Of a stretch of DNA of 6,845 nucleotides, positions 1 through 6,089 are shown piece by piece; the stretch's first letter is position 1, and each line of letters starts with the position of its first letter. The notes beneath the pieces are model-generated. The model was given only the letters and a program-made list of their open reading frames with translations, had not been told where the DNA came from and searched no databases. The stretch covers positions 1-6,845 of the forward strand of contig JABGUA010000134.1 in assembly GCA_018646825.1 (NCBI GenBank), written 5' to 3'. The stretch is from Piscirickettsiaceae bacterium (lineage in GTDB: Bacteria > Pseudomonadota > Gammaproteobacteria > Nitrosococcales > Methylophagaceae). A program made the translations under genes and the position numbers.

Positions 1-2
1 AA

Positions 3-170
3 GCCGTGAATTACTTTGTTGCTCAGAAATATGTTGAAGCATTAAAGGATATGGCATCAGCCGAAAATCATAAAGTGATCTTTATGCCGCTAGAAGCAAG
101 TAGTTTCATGGGATCATTAGGTGGTATTGCCGAATTAGCAAAAGATGCTTTTGGGAACAAAGGAGCCTAA
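3..170 (+). CDS. qmcA: QmcA-like SPFH/stomatin protein, C-terminal end (partial)
   Basis: Only the last 55 residues are in the window; the gene starts to the left. The frame opening at base 3 reads through AVNYFVAQKYVEAL, then a segment rich in Ala, Glu and Lys, then MPLEASSFMGSLGGIAEL, and stops at TAA 168-170. This matches the C-terminal tail of bacterial band 7/SPFH proteins of the QmcA group: the end of the Ala/Glu-rich helix, then the conserved 'mPLEAS..MGS..GIAEL' segment. Family members are inner-membrane scaffold proteins that assemble into large cage-like or microdomain structures. The following gene encodes an NfeD protein, the classic SPFH partner, which strongly supports the call. 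The stop lies 1 base before the nfeD ATG, so translation is probably coupled. The catalytic or membrane-anchoring N-terminus cannot be judged here. Confidence 0.88.
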   Translation, partial: AVNYFVAQKYVEALKDMASAENHKVIFMPLEASSFMGSLGGIAELAKDAFGNKGA

Positions 171-171
171 T

Positions 172-612
172 ATGCCATTTGTTTTAGATTATTGGCATTG
201 GTACATTCTTGGCGTTGCCTTAGTGACTATAGAGATGCTAGTTCCCACTTTTTTTGCGTTATGGATTGGTATTTCGGCCTTGTTGACAGGAACAATTCTC
301 TATTTTGTGCCGTCATTAGCATGGGAATACCAAGTTTTAATATTTGCGATTCTATCTGTTGTGAGTGTTGTGACTTGGCATCAATATTATGTCAAAAACC
401 CAATTGCAACGGACGAGCCGTTATTAAATCGACGTGGCGAGCAATATATTGGACGTATTATTACGATAAAAGCGCCGATAGAAGATGGACAAGGTAAAAT
501 CAGCATAGATGATTCGACATGGAAAATAAGGGGCCTAGATTGCCCAATTGGGACAAAAGTTAAATTGGTTGCCTTAGACAATGTCATTTTTGATGTCGAT
601 ATTGTCGAGTAG
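172..612 (+). CDS. NfeD-family membrane protein (YbbK-like SPFH partner)
   Basis: A 146-residue short-form NfeD protein. Hydrophobic stretches at about residues 10-31, 33-48 and 54-71 look like membrane segments. They include the motif IEMLVPTFFALWIG at 20-33, typical of this family. From about residue 88 a soluble OB-fold follows, with RRGEQYIGR, the GxG-containing strand DGQGKISIDDSTWK, and the closing strands VKLVALDNVIFDVDIVE. Known role: short NfeD proteins pair with SPFH proteins such as QmcA, probably as modulators of their assembly; no enzymatic activity is expected because the protease domain of long NfeDs is absent. The start at ATG 172 is chosen over an in-frame ATG at 145: it has AGGAG at 161-165 with a 6-base spacer and begins right after the qmcA stop, whereas the upstream ATG would overlap qmcA by 26 bases. 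Most similar in layout to E. coli YbbK. Confidence 0.9.
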   Translation: MPFVLDYWHWYILGVALVTIEMLVPTFFALWIGISALLTGTILYFVPSLAWEYQVLIFAILSVVSVVTWHQYYVKNPIATDEPLLNRRGEQYIGRIITIKAPIEDGQGKISIDDSTWKIRGLDCPIGTKVKLVALDNVIFDVDIVE

Positions 613-626
613 TGACCTAGCAATAA

Positions 627-1817
627 ATGACCGCTTTTTTTAATACGGGACTGACACAACAACAGTTTCTAGATCACTATTGGCAAAAAAAGCCACTGCT
701 TATTCGCCAAGCTTTTCCTGATTTTGAGTCACCTCTTAGCCCTGATGAATTAGCGGGTTTAGCCTATGAGCCAGATATCGAATCCCGCTTAATTGTCGAA
801 GAGGGAGCAAGGTCAGCTTGGCAAGTATCTCAGGGACCGTTTACCGGTGCTGATTTTGCGGGTTTACCCGAAAGCCATTGGACATTACTAGTACAAGATG
901 TCGAGAAACATGTGCCAGAAACGCAGTCGCTCTTAACGCCATTTCAATTTATCCCTAATTGGCGTCGTGATGATTTGATGATCAGTTATGCGCCCACAAA
1001 TGGCTCTGTTGGGCCACATACCGACGGTTATGATGTCTTTCTGTTACAAGGTTTAGGGAGGCGAAAATGGCAAGTCGGCGATAAAGCGATATATGATCAG
1101 CCGTTAATCGATAAGATTGATTTACAAGTACTATCTGAGTTTAAACATGCAGAGGAGTGGGTGTTAGCGCTAGGAGATATGCTTTATTTACCCCCGCATT
1201 TTGGACATCATGGTGTCGCGATGGAAGCCTGCATGACATTCTCGATAGGGTTTAGAGCACCAAAGCAAACTGAAGCGGTGGATGCGGTTTTGAATGAGTT
1301 ATTAGAACAAGGTTTGGCCAAGCAGCATTATAGTGACGCTGACTTACAAGTGGTTAAGCAAGATCATGAGATTGGGACACAAGCGGTAGCAAACTTCAAA
1401 CAATTACTACATCAAACCATTGATGAAGCTGACCCCGTATTGCTCAGCACATTAGGAAAATTAGTAACCGAAACTAAGCCGAGTTTAGTTGAGTTAACAG
1501 AAGCATTATGGGCTGAGCCGATATCACAACAGGGAATAACGAACCAATTTGAACAGGGGTTTTATTTACGAAAGAGTACATATCACCGTTTTGCTTGGGC
1601 AGAGGAAGGTACCGGAGGGCATATTTTTGTCGCGGGTGAGGCGTATCAACTTAAAAATTGTAAACGCCAACATTTAATTTTATTAGCTGAGAAGTCAGAA
1701 ATTTCGCTCCCAGATTGGCAGCAACTCGTTTCTGATCCAGAAGCGGTAGAAATTTTATGCCTATTAATCGCGGAGGGTGCTTGGGTTTGGCAAAGGCCGG
1801 AAGATGCGATAGCTTAA
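627..1817 (+). CDS. roxA: RoxA/YcfD, 2-oxoglutarate-dependent ribosomal protein uL16 arginine hydroxylase
   Basis: A 396-residue JmjC/cupin-fold oxygenase of the YcfD family, slightly longer than E. coli YcfD (about 373). Known reaction: Fe(II)- and 2-oxoglutarate-dependent 3-hydroxylation of a conserved arginine of ribosomal protein L16 (uL16) in the cytoplasm. Visible family marks are: HYWQKKPLLIR at 17-27; LSPDELAGLA at 37-46; WQVSQGPF at 65-72; DDLMIS at 115-120; GPHTDGYDVF at 129-138, containing the first two iron ligands H131 and D133; and LPPHFGHHGVA at 188-198, with the third ligand probably H194, followed by SIGFRAP at 206-212. The C-terminal third fits the dimerisation and winged-helix regions. 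The ATG at 627 is the first possible start, since an in-frame TAA lies just before it. No clear Shine-Dalgarno is seen, and the 14-base gap from nfeD suggests translation by coupling. All catalytic residues are present, so it should be active. Confidence 0.93.
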   Translation: MTAFFNTGLTQQQFLDHYWQKKPLLIRQAFPDFESPLSPDELAGLAYEPDIESRLIVEEGARSAWQVSQGPFTGADFAGLPESHWTLLVQDVEKHVPETQSLLTPFQFIPNWRRDDLMISYAPTNGSVGPHTDGYDVFLLQGLGRRKWQVGDKAIYDQPLIDKIDLQVLSEFKHAEEWVLALGDMLYLPPHFGHHGVAMEACMTFSIGFRAPKQTEAVDAVLNELLEQGLAKQHYSDADLQVVKQDHEIGTQAVANFKQLLHQTIDEADPVLLSTLGKLVTETKPSLVELTEALWAEPISQQGITNQFEQGFYLRKSTYHRFAWAEEGTGGHIFVAGEAYQLKNCKRQHLILLAEKSEISLPDWQQLVSDPEAVEILCLLIAEGAWVWQRPEDAIA

Positions 1818-2329
1818 CGCCGTTTGGTACGGATAAAGGTTGTTTTATGGCACTTAGGGCAAGGCGGGATACGACTGGTCTTGGTAAAGTGCAACAATGT
1901 ATCGCATTGCTGGCATGCCAAAGTACCGAGCCGAGTTAACTCGCCGGTGTGGTACTCCTGAGCGCGCTTAGCCTGGGTCGCTAACCGATCGAGTTGAATA
2001 CTGGTTTTATCTGCAACTTGAGAAAATGCATCTAATAGCCGATCTTCTATTAATTCAATATCAAAACTAACCCAGCTTGAAATGGCTTCACCAGATTGTG
2101 ATAAGTGTTCAGCTAAATCACTGATATCTCGATGTAAATATTTGGCCAGTTTATCAGCCTCTTCTTGCGTTAACTCTTTTAGCTCAATCGCTTGTAGCTT
2201 AGCTTTATCAATATGTGTTTGTAGGGCGGGGAGCGCGTGCTGTTCAGCGTTATCAATCAGATGATGAACACGTTCCATCATGGTGTCATAGGCTGCAATC
2301 AGTTTTTTCTCTAAGTTCTGTTCGGACAT
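1814..2329 (-). CDS. YbeL-like zinc-ribbon protein (DUF1451 family)
   Basis: A 171-residue protein with a long, mostly helical and charged N-terminal part (about residues 1-130), then a C-terminal zinc ribbon. The ribbon has two CxxC pairs, C139/C142 and C157/C160, separated by 14 residues, and ends in a basic FIRTKRR tail. The motif YHTGELTRLGTLAC at 126-139 matches 'YHSGEvvgLGnLvC' of E. coli YbeL, so I place it in DUF1451. The biochemical function of that family is not established. The start at 2329 has AGGAG at 2341-2337 with a 7-base spacer. A weak extended -10 (TGC TACTTT, 2373-2365) with a poor -35 at 2393-2388 and a 17-base spacer suggests its own promoter in the 142-base gap after mshK. 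Its TAA overlaps the roxA stop from the opposite strand. No signal peptide, so it is probably cytoplasmic. Confidence 0.87.
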   Translation of the reverse strand: MSEQNLEKKLIAAYDTMMERVHHLIDNAEQHALPALQTHIDKAKLQAIELKELTQEEADKLAKYLHRDISDLAEHLSQSGEAISSWVSFDIELIEDRLLDAFSQVADKTSIQLDRLATQAKRAQEYHTGELTRLGTLACQQCDTLLHFTKTSRIPPCPKCHKTTFIRTKRR

Positions 2330-2471
2330 GACATTGCTCCTTTAGACGGGTAACCGTATAACTTAAAGTAGCATAGAATGGGCTGAGCAAGAAGAAAGAT
2401 GTGTTAAGAAAGCAGGTTTAAGTGCATTAAAAGTGTATGACGGAATCGTAAAGTACAGGGATTAAACTAGA

Positions 2472-2828
2472 TTAATTAGAGCCCGGGTTAATCTTACTAA
2501 TAAAAGAGTTATGGAGCTTAATGGTGAAAAGTTTTCCTTCACGACGTAAATCGACTTTTTGATGATCAATCATGATGACCTTAGCGCCATTAATATCATC
2601 ACCGACTTTAAGTCGTTTACCATTAATCATCGCGATTTTTTGATAAGGAGAAACGAGTGTTGTATTTAAAGTCCATTCCTGTTCAGCTGGCGATGCTTGT
2701 TGTTGAATTTGGACTTGATTTTTTGGGGCTGAATAGCCAATAGGTCGCGTTGGATCGACTAGTTTTTCAGTAACAGCGGGGTTAGCTGAAAAACAAGCTA
2801 ACAGTATGATATATTTAATATTTATCAT
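2472..2828 (-). CDS. mshK: MSHA pilus biogenesis protein MshK (PilP/GspC-like)
   Basis: A 118-residue periplasmic-type protein. A short hydrophobic N-terminus (about residues 4-16) acts as a signal or anchor. It is followed by LVDPTRP at 23-29, a hallmark of MshK, then a Gln-rich linker (about 37-50). A small beta domain at 52-106 includes PYQKIAMINGKRLKVGDDINGAKV and the strand KLFTIKLH, as in the PilP/GspC HR domain. Family role: links the inner-membrane MshI/MshJ complex to the outer-membrane secretin MshL. The ATG at 2828 is preferred over an in-frame TTG at 2840: it follows the mshJ stop by 1 base, with GGATTG upstream, whereas the TTG would overlap mshJ. LLAC at residues 9-12 resembles a lipobox, but the hydrophobic core before it is only about six residues. 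No mshL follows in this window. Confidence 0.85.
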   Translation of the reverse strand: MINIKYIILLACFSANPAVTEKLVDPTRPIGYSAPKNQVQIQQQASPAEQEWTLNTTLVSPYQKIAMINGKRLKVGDDINGAKVIMIDHQKVDLRREGKLFTIKLHNSFISKINPGSN

Positions 2829-2829
2829 A

Positions 2830-3507
2830 TTACAATCCAATCCAATGTTTGTCTGTGCTAACCGTTAACACGCGAAGTGTAATTTCTGCATTAGGGTAGG
2901 TAGTCACCCTATAATGTAAGGTATCCCAGAATAACTCCCAACCAGTATTTTCTAATTCAGTGATGTAATCATAGAGTTGTTGATAGCTACCAGAAAGTTT
3001 AATCGTAGCAGCGTGTTCATATAATAAAGTCTTAGTTTTCTCTTCGCTGTCGATAGCATCAGGGTCGACATCAATCGAAACATCTTTTACAGGCTCATTA
3101 TTAACGGACAGTACTTTTAACCCATCGGTATTGGCCAATAAATTCCTCAATAATGCGGTTACCTGTGTAGGGGGAACCAGTCTGTTCAACTTATCTTCAA
3201 TTTGTGCTGTCTTTTGTTTTAACTCATTTTCTGTATTACTAACGGCATCTATGGCTTCTTGATGGATGGACTTTGCTCTCAAAAGTTCTGCCGATACCAA
3301 CGCGATCTGATTTTCTATGTCTTGGCGCTCGGAGACAAGGTTGTGCTGCTCATTTTTCATCTCGTTGATAGCATTATCATGGCGAGTCAATAATAAGCTG
3401 TCACCAATAAAGAAGATAACGCCACAAGCGACGATAAGCACTAATATCCGTTCACGTAACGACAAGCTGTGCAGGTAGTCCGTTGTCGTTTGTAATATCT
3501 CATTCAT
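2830..3507 (-). CDS. mshJ: MSHA pilus biogenesis protein MshJ (PilO/GspM-like)
   Basis: A 225-residue bitopic inner-membrane protein. SLRERILVL at 16-24 leads into one membrane segment (about 21-40). A long Glu/Lys/Gln-rich coiled coil follows (about 45-108), then LVPPTQVTALLRNLL at 110-124. The C-terminal ferredoxin-like domain contains the family signature around YEHAATIKLSGSYQQLYDYI (163-182), followed by ELENTGWELFWDTLHY and YPNAEITLRVLTVSTDKHWIGL at the end. Known role: partner of MshI in the PilN-PilO-like alignment complex of the MSHA pilus. Its ATG is joined to the end of mshI2 as TAATG (one shared A), and AGGGAGAG lies 8 bases upstream, so it can also initiate on its own. Because the preceding gene is frameshifted, coupled translation from mshI2 would be lost, with ribosomes stopping about 245 bases upstream. 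The reading frame itself is intact and shows no sign of decay. Confidence 0.9.
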   Translation of the reverse strand: MNEILQTTTDYLHSLSLRERILVLIVACGVIFFIGDSLLLTRHDNAINEMKNEQHNLVSERQDIENQIALVSAELLRAKSIHQEAIDAVSNTENELKQKTAQIEDKLNRLVPPTQVTALLRNLLANTDGLKVLSVNNEPVKDVSIDVDPDAIDSEEKTKTLLYEHAATIKLSGSYQQLYDYITELENTGWELFWDTLHYRVTTYPNAEITLRVLTVSTDKHWIGL

Positions 3508-4105
3508 TAGCGGTTCTCTCCCTGAGTATGTAACTCGAAATCGTAGGTCTCAGTATTGTTGTCTGGGCTACTCATTTGAAAGACAGAAAATTGTTTACCG
3601 CTAAAAGTAGAAGATTTAGCTAAACTATCAATGTATTCCGGAATCAGCTCAGACCGTGTACTACTACCCTGAATCGTGATTGATCGACCGCCTTCACGTA
3701 GAGAAAAGTTTTTAAGCCAAACTTGGTCAATATGCTGACTGCTTAAGCTTCTTAAAGAAGGAGAGAAGCCGGCCTGGGGGTTAGGCTATCGTCAGAAATA
3801 TGTCTAAGAATCGCTTTTTGTTGTTTTAGTTGTCTTTGTAATGAGGCTAGCTTTGCTTTCAATAAGGGCTGCTCCCCATATTGCAATATTTCTTGCTTAA
3901 GAGAATTGGATTGCTGTGTAATTTCATTGAAAGTCTGTTGTTCAGTCATTAATTGCATTTTCTGATCATCATATTGAGATGAAGAGAAAAAACTGGCAAT
4001 AATAATAAGCAATAATACTGCTGAAGCAATAAGCAGCATTTGAAAAGAATTTAGGATAACGACTTTAGGCTTAAATTCTGCTTGGTATAAATTAATTTGT
4101 TGCAT
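3507..4105 (-). pseudogene. mshI2: MSHA biogenesis protein MshI2 (PilN-like), frameshifted
   Basis: The 5' part (4105 to 3752, 117 residues) starts MQQINLYQAEFKPK, the usual opening of PilN-type proteins. It has one membrane segment (about 20-39) and a Gln/Lys-rich coiled coil (about 45-100), then runs out of frame near residue 110 and stops at TAA 3754-3752. The missing C-terminal half is read without a stop in the -1 frame from about 3782 to TAA 3509-3507. It includes FSPSLRSLSSQHIDQVWLK, SLREGGRSITIQGSS, ELIPEYIDSLAKS and YDFELHTQGENR, a plausible PilN-like periplasmic domain. Total length is 599 bases; one extra base would give a 199-residue protein, the normal size. The likely site is the C5 run (3780-3776); a C6 run would restore ...DDSLTPQAGFSPS. 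The start has GAGG with a 7-base spacer and lies 2 bases after the mshI1 stop. It could be a true mutation, a phase-variable tract or a sequencing error; an undisturbed downstream frame means the change is recent or artefactual. Confidence 0.85.
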
Positions 4106-4107
4106 GA

Positions 4108-5043
4108 TTAAACCTCAACTCGTAAAGCACCACCGATGGCCATCAAACAGGTGTCTGGCAAATCAGTGGTATGTTGTGTGGCTTCGATATCGAATGCATC
4201 AAATTGACTAGGCGTAATAATTTGGCAATCAATTCCCAAACGCTGTTGAATCATTTCATCCAGTTTGGCAATGGGCCGCGTATTAGACATGATAACTAAT
4301 TGAGAGACTGGGGGTTGTCTAGAATAACTTTGGTAGTAATCGAACGTGCGTTGTAACTCAATCGCGAGGGAGTCAACCACCGATTGACTATCTATGTGGC
4401 TCTCGGAAACGTGGATGAGCGACTCTGCACCTATATTGGTCAAACGGTTGATATATAAGTCGTGTTTTAACAAAACACTGATCTTGGCACTGGTATCCCA
4501 CAAGTTCAGTAGACCGATACTGGTATCCGGTGAGACAGATTTAATTTTATCAATTAAGTTACGGGATGCTTGAACAGAGATATCAATAGAAGCAATCTGA
4601 CACTTTGCGATGGATAATAAGTCGACACGGTTTTGTATTACAGACTTACGCGTTGCGACCACTTGTAACGGTAGGCCGTCAAGAGGGAGTGCAAGGTAAT
4701 CCAAAACAACATCATCGATATGATAATCAATTAAATCCTTGATATGCCAGCGTAGAGCAGCTTGCAACTCTTGCTTGTCTACCTGTGGTTTCTCAACTTG
4801 AAGAAACTGGTACTCGTTGGGGTTAAGTACAAAGTGACAAGGTGTTGAATGTAGTTGGTGCCGCTTGGATAGCTGAGCTAGGACCGTAGCATGTTCCGTC
4901 ATATCACAAGGGTAAAACTGAGCGTGGATAAGCCGAGGAGTGAGAGGAGCATGATCAATAATAGCGAGCGCAATCCCCCTGGTGGTAACGATAATCCCAG
5001 CGTTTTTACTATGACTTGCTTTGGCTTTTAATGGTAATACCAC
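4108..5043 (-). CDS. mshI: MSHA pilus biogenesis protein MshI (MshI1, PilM-like)
   Basis: A PilM-like actin-fold protein of 311 residues from the chosen start. An early strand pair, GIIVTTRGIALAIID (about 16-30), is followed by FVLNPNEYQFLQVEKP (71-86). LRWHIKDLIDYHIDDVVLDYLALP (97-120) is the most recognisable MshI segment. The second half has SIDISVQASRNLI, IGLLNLWDTSAKISVLL, LAIELQRTFDYYQS (226-239) and a closing AIGGALR. Family role: cytoplasmic partner of MshI2/MshJ at the base of the MSHA pilus. GTG 5043 is chosen because TAAGGA (5056-5051) sits 7 bases upstream. An in-frame TTG at 5088, giving 326 residues, has no visible ribosome binding site, though it would lie only 6 bases after the infA stop. 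Upstream is infA rather than csrD/mshH, which is unusual. The frame is intact. Confidence 0.87.
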   Translation of the reverse strand: MVLPLKAKASHSKNAGIIVTTRGIALAIIDHAPLTPRLIHAQFYPCDMTEHATVLAQLSKRHQLHSTPCHFVLNPNEYQFLQVEKPQVDKQELQAALRWHIKDLIDYHIDDVVLDYLALPLDGLPLQVVATRKSVIQNRVDLLSIAKCQIASIDISVQASRNLIDKIKSVSPDTSIGLLNLWDTSAKISVLLKHDLYINRLTNIGAESLIHVSESHIDSQSVVDSLAIELQRTFDYYQSYSRQPPVSQLVIMSNTRPIAKLDEMIQQRLGIDCQIITPSQFDAFDIEATQHTTDLPDTCLMAIGGALRVEV

Positions 5044-5051
5044 TTTTCCAT

Positions 5052-5083
5052 CCTTAAGTAATCTGCCTCTGATTTGCTTAAGG
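5052..5083 (-). promoter_or_regulatory. Inverted repeat (mRNA hairpin) between infA and mshI
   Basis: CCTTAAG (5052-5058) and CTTAAGG (5077-5083) are perfect inverted copies. Inside them AATC (5060-5063) and GATT (5071-5074) also pair, leaving a 7-base loop and a small internal loop. The predicted hairpin starts about 11 bases after the infA stop codon. No T run follows on the - strand, so it is not a normal intrinsic terminator. Its distal arm contains the AAGGA that would serve the GTG start of mshI, so folding would hide that ribosome binding site. It could be a weakened infA terminator, an mRNA-stabilising structure or a translational control element; function is inference. Confidence 0.45.
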
Positions 5084-5094
5084 GTCAATACACT

Positions 5095-5313
5095 TTATCG
5101 TGCGCGGTAAGTAATGCGACCTTTACTCAAATCATACGGCGTAAGCTGAACGGTGACAGTGTCGCCAGTCAGAATACGAATATAGTTTTTACGCATCTTA
5201 CCAGAGATGTGAGCAGTCACAACGTGACCGTTTTCAAGTTCTACGCGAAAAGTTGTGTTTGGCATCGTATCAATGACAGTACCTTCAAACTCTATATGTT
5301 CTTCTTTTGCCAT
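5095..5313 (-). CDS. infA: Translation initiation factor IF-1
   Basis: A 72-residue S1-like OB-fold protein, exactly the length of E. coli IF-1. The segment FRVELENGHVVTAHISGKMRKNYIRILTGD (22-51) is essentially the gammaproteobacterial consensus, followed by LTPYDLSKGRITYRAR at the C-terminus. Role: binds the 30S A site and, with IF-2 and IF-3, sets up start-codon selection. It follows aat and bpt on the same strand, a conserved gammaproteobacterial order, with 74 bases between bpt and infA that leave room for its own promoter. No Shine-Dalgarno is visible in the AT-rich 20 bases before ATG, which is noteworthy for such a highly expressed gene. The msh genes lie directly downstream, so read-through from infA could supply their transcription. 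Confidence 0.98.
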   Translation of the reverse strand: MAKEEHIEFEGTVIDTMPNTTFRVELENGHVVTAHISGKMRKNYIRILTGDTVTVQLTPYDLSKGRITYRAR

Positions 5314-5324
5314 AAAATCTATTT

Positions 5325-5354
5325 ATTCTACTCAAGTTAAACAACTAGTGTGAC
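5325..5354 (-). promoter_or_regulatory. Candidate sigma70 promoter for infA
   Basis: On the - strand TAGAAT (5330-5325, five of six matches to the -10 consensus) is preceded by GTCACA (5354-5349, four of six matches to the -35) with an 18-base spacer. Transcription would start near 5318, only a few bases before the infA ATG at 5313, giving an almost leaderless message. That fits the missing ribosome binding site but could equally mean that the true promoter lies further up, within bpt. The call rests on consensus matching by eye. Confidence 0.27.
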
Positions 5355-5387
5355 GTAAAATGGTTGATTATTCAATAGTTTTCATGA

Positions 5388-6089
5388 TTAAACGGTCTGC
5401 CATTGCTGATCAAGATAACCTTCGACAGCTGAAAAATTGGCTTTATAACTCATTTTCTGGCAATCAGCTATCCAATAACCCAAGTAGAGATAAGGTAATT
5501 TAAGAGACTGTGCTAATGCGATTTGTTTCAAGATCGCATAAGTCCCTAAGCTATTGGCTCTGTATTCTGGGTCGAAAAAGGTGTAAAAAGCGGAAAGGGC
5601 ATTATCAACATAATCTGTTACAGCCACACCAATGAGACGGTCACCATCTCTAAACTCGAGAAGTTGAGTCTCACTCCAATAACTGAGCAAAAATTGCTGA
5701 TAACTTTCTTCTGTTGGGTTGTCCATGCCACCACCAGGGTGGAGGGTAGTTAAGTAACGGACATAAAGAGCATAATGCTCGGGGTTAAACTTTGCGGGCT
5801 GCTGATGGCTTGTAATGAATTCATTACGCTTAAGACAACGTCGTTGAGAGCGGCTAATTTTGAATTGTAGCAAGTTAATGCGAACGGGCACACAAGCATT
5901 GCAGGCCGGACAATGAGGACGATAACTACTATTGCCACTACGTCTAAAACCAAATTGAATTAATTCACTATAAAGTGTATTCGTCATCGGGTGCGATGGG
6001 TCAGGGTATAGGTTCTGAGATTGTTGCTCTGGTAAATAGGAACAATCATGTGCTTGCGCATCTTGGTAGAACTTAAGCGATAAGCTCAT
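5388..6089 (-). CDS. bpt: Aspartate/glutamate leucyltransferase (Bpt; ATE family)
   Basis: A 233-residue aminoacyl-tRNA protein transferase of the bacterial ATE/Bpt family, normal length. Visible marks are: HDCSYLPE at 14-21; GFRRSG at 47-52; the cysteine cluster YRPHCPACNACVPVR at 56-70 (C60, C63, C66, with C16 as the other conserved cysteine); SRSQRR at 79-84; the GNAT-like core SAFYTFFDPEY at 166-176; SLGTYAI at 180-186; and YLYLGYWI at 200-207, then C210 and MSYKANF at 213-219. Known reaction: transfers leucine from Leu-tRNA to N-terminal Asp or Glu, creating an N-degron for ClpS-ClpAP. Many databases call this family arginyltransferase; the bacterial Bpt type uses leucine. ATG 6089 is chosen because it overlaps the aat stop as ATGA; an in-frame GTG at 6101 is possible but would extend the overlap. 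Its activity complements the upstream Aat. Confidence 0.95.
   Translation of the reverse strand: MSLSLKFYQDAQAHDCSYLPEQQSQNLYPDPSHPMTNTLYSELIQFGFRRSGNSSYRPHCPACNACVPVRINLLQFKISRSQRRCLKRNEFITSHQQPAKFNPEHYALYVRYLTTLHPGGGMDNPTEESYQQFLLSYWSETQLLEFRDGDRLIGVAVTDYVDNALSAFYTFFDPEYRANSLGTYAILKQIALAQSLKLPYLYLGYWIADCQKMSYKANFSAVEGYLDQQWQTV

Noticed and set aside
145..171. Upstream in-frame ATG giving a longer NfeD
   Set aside because: It would overlap qmcA, and the ATG at 172 has the good Shine-Dalgarno and the conserved N-terminus.
2470..2493. Inverted repeat GATTAA/TTAATC flanking CCCGGG at the end of mshK, as a terminator
   Set aside because: The stem is almost all A-T, the loop is 12 bases and no T run follows on the - strand.
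3741..3760. Overlapping palindromes GCTTAAGC and CTTCTTAAAGAAG around the premature stop of mshI2
   Set aside because: They lie within sequence that codes in the restored frame and have minimal loops and no T run, so they are probably chance in AT-rich DNA.
3776..3782. Programmed -1 ribosomal frameshifting at A ACC CCC in mshI2
   Set aside because: The shift direction is right, but the heptamer is not a classical X XXY YYZ site because the P-site tRNA would mispair after slipping. No strong downstream structure was recognised, and no comparable case is known to me in this family. A homopolymer indel is simpler.
5074..5340. Open frame of 88 codons on the + strand opposite infA
   Set aside because: It is antisense to a certain infA gene, with no recognisable protein features or ribosome binding site.
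5363..5374. TTGATTATTCAA in the bpt-infA gap as an FNR-like operator
   Set aside because: It lacks the full TTGAT-N4-ATCAA half-site layout, and such AT-rich palindromes are expected by chance.
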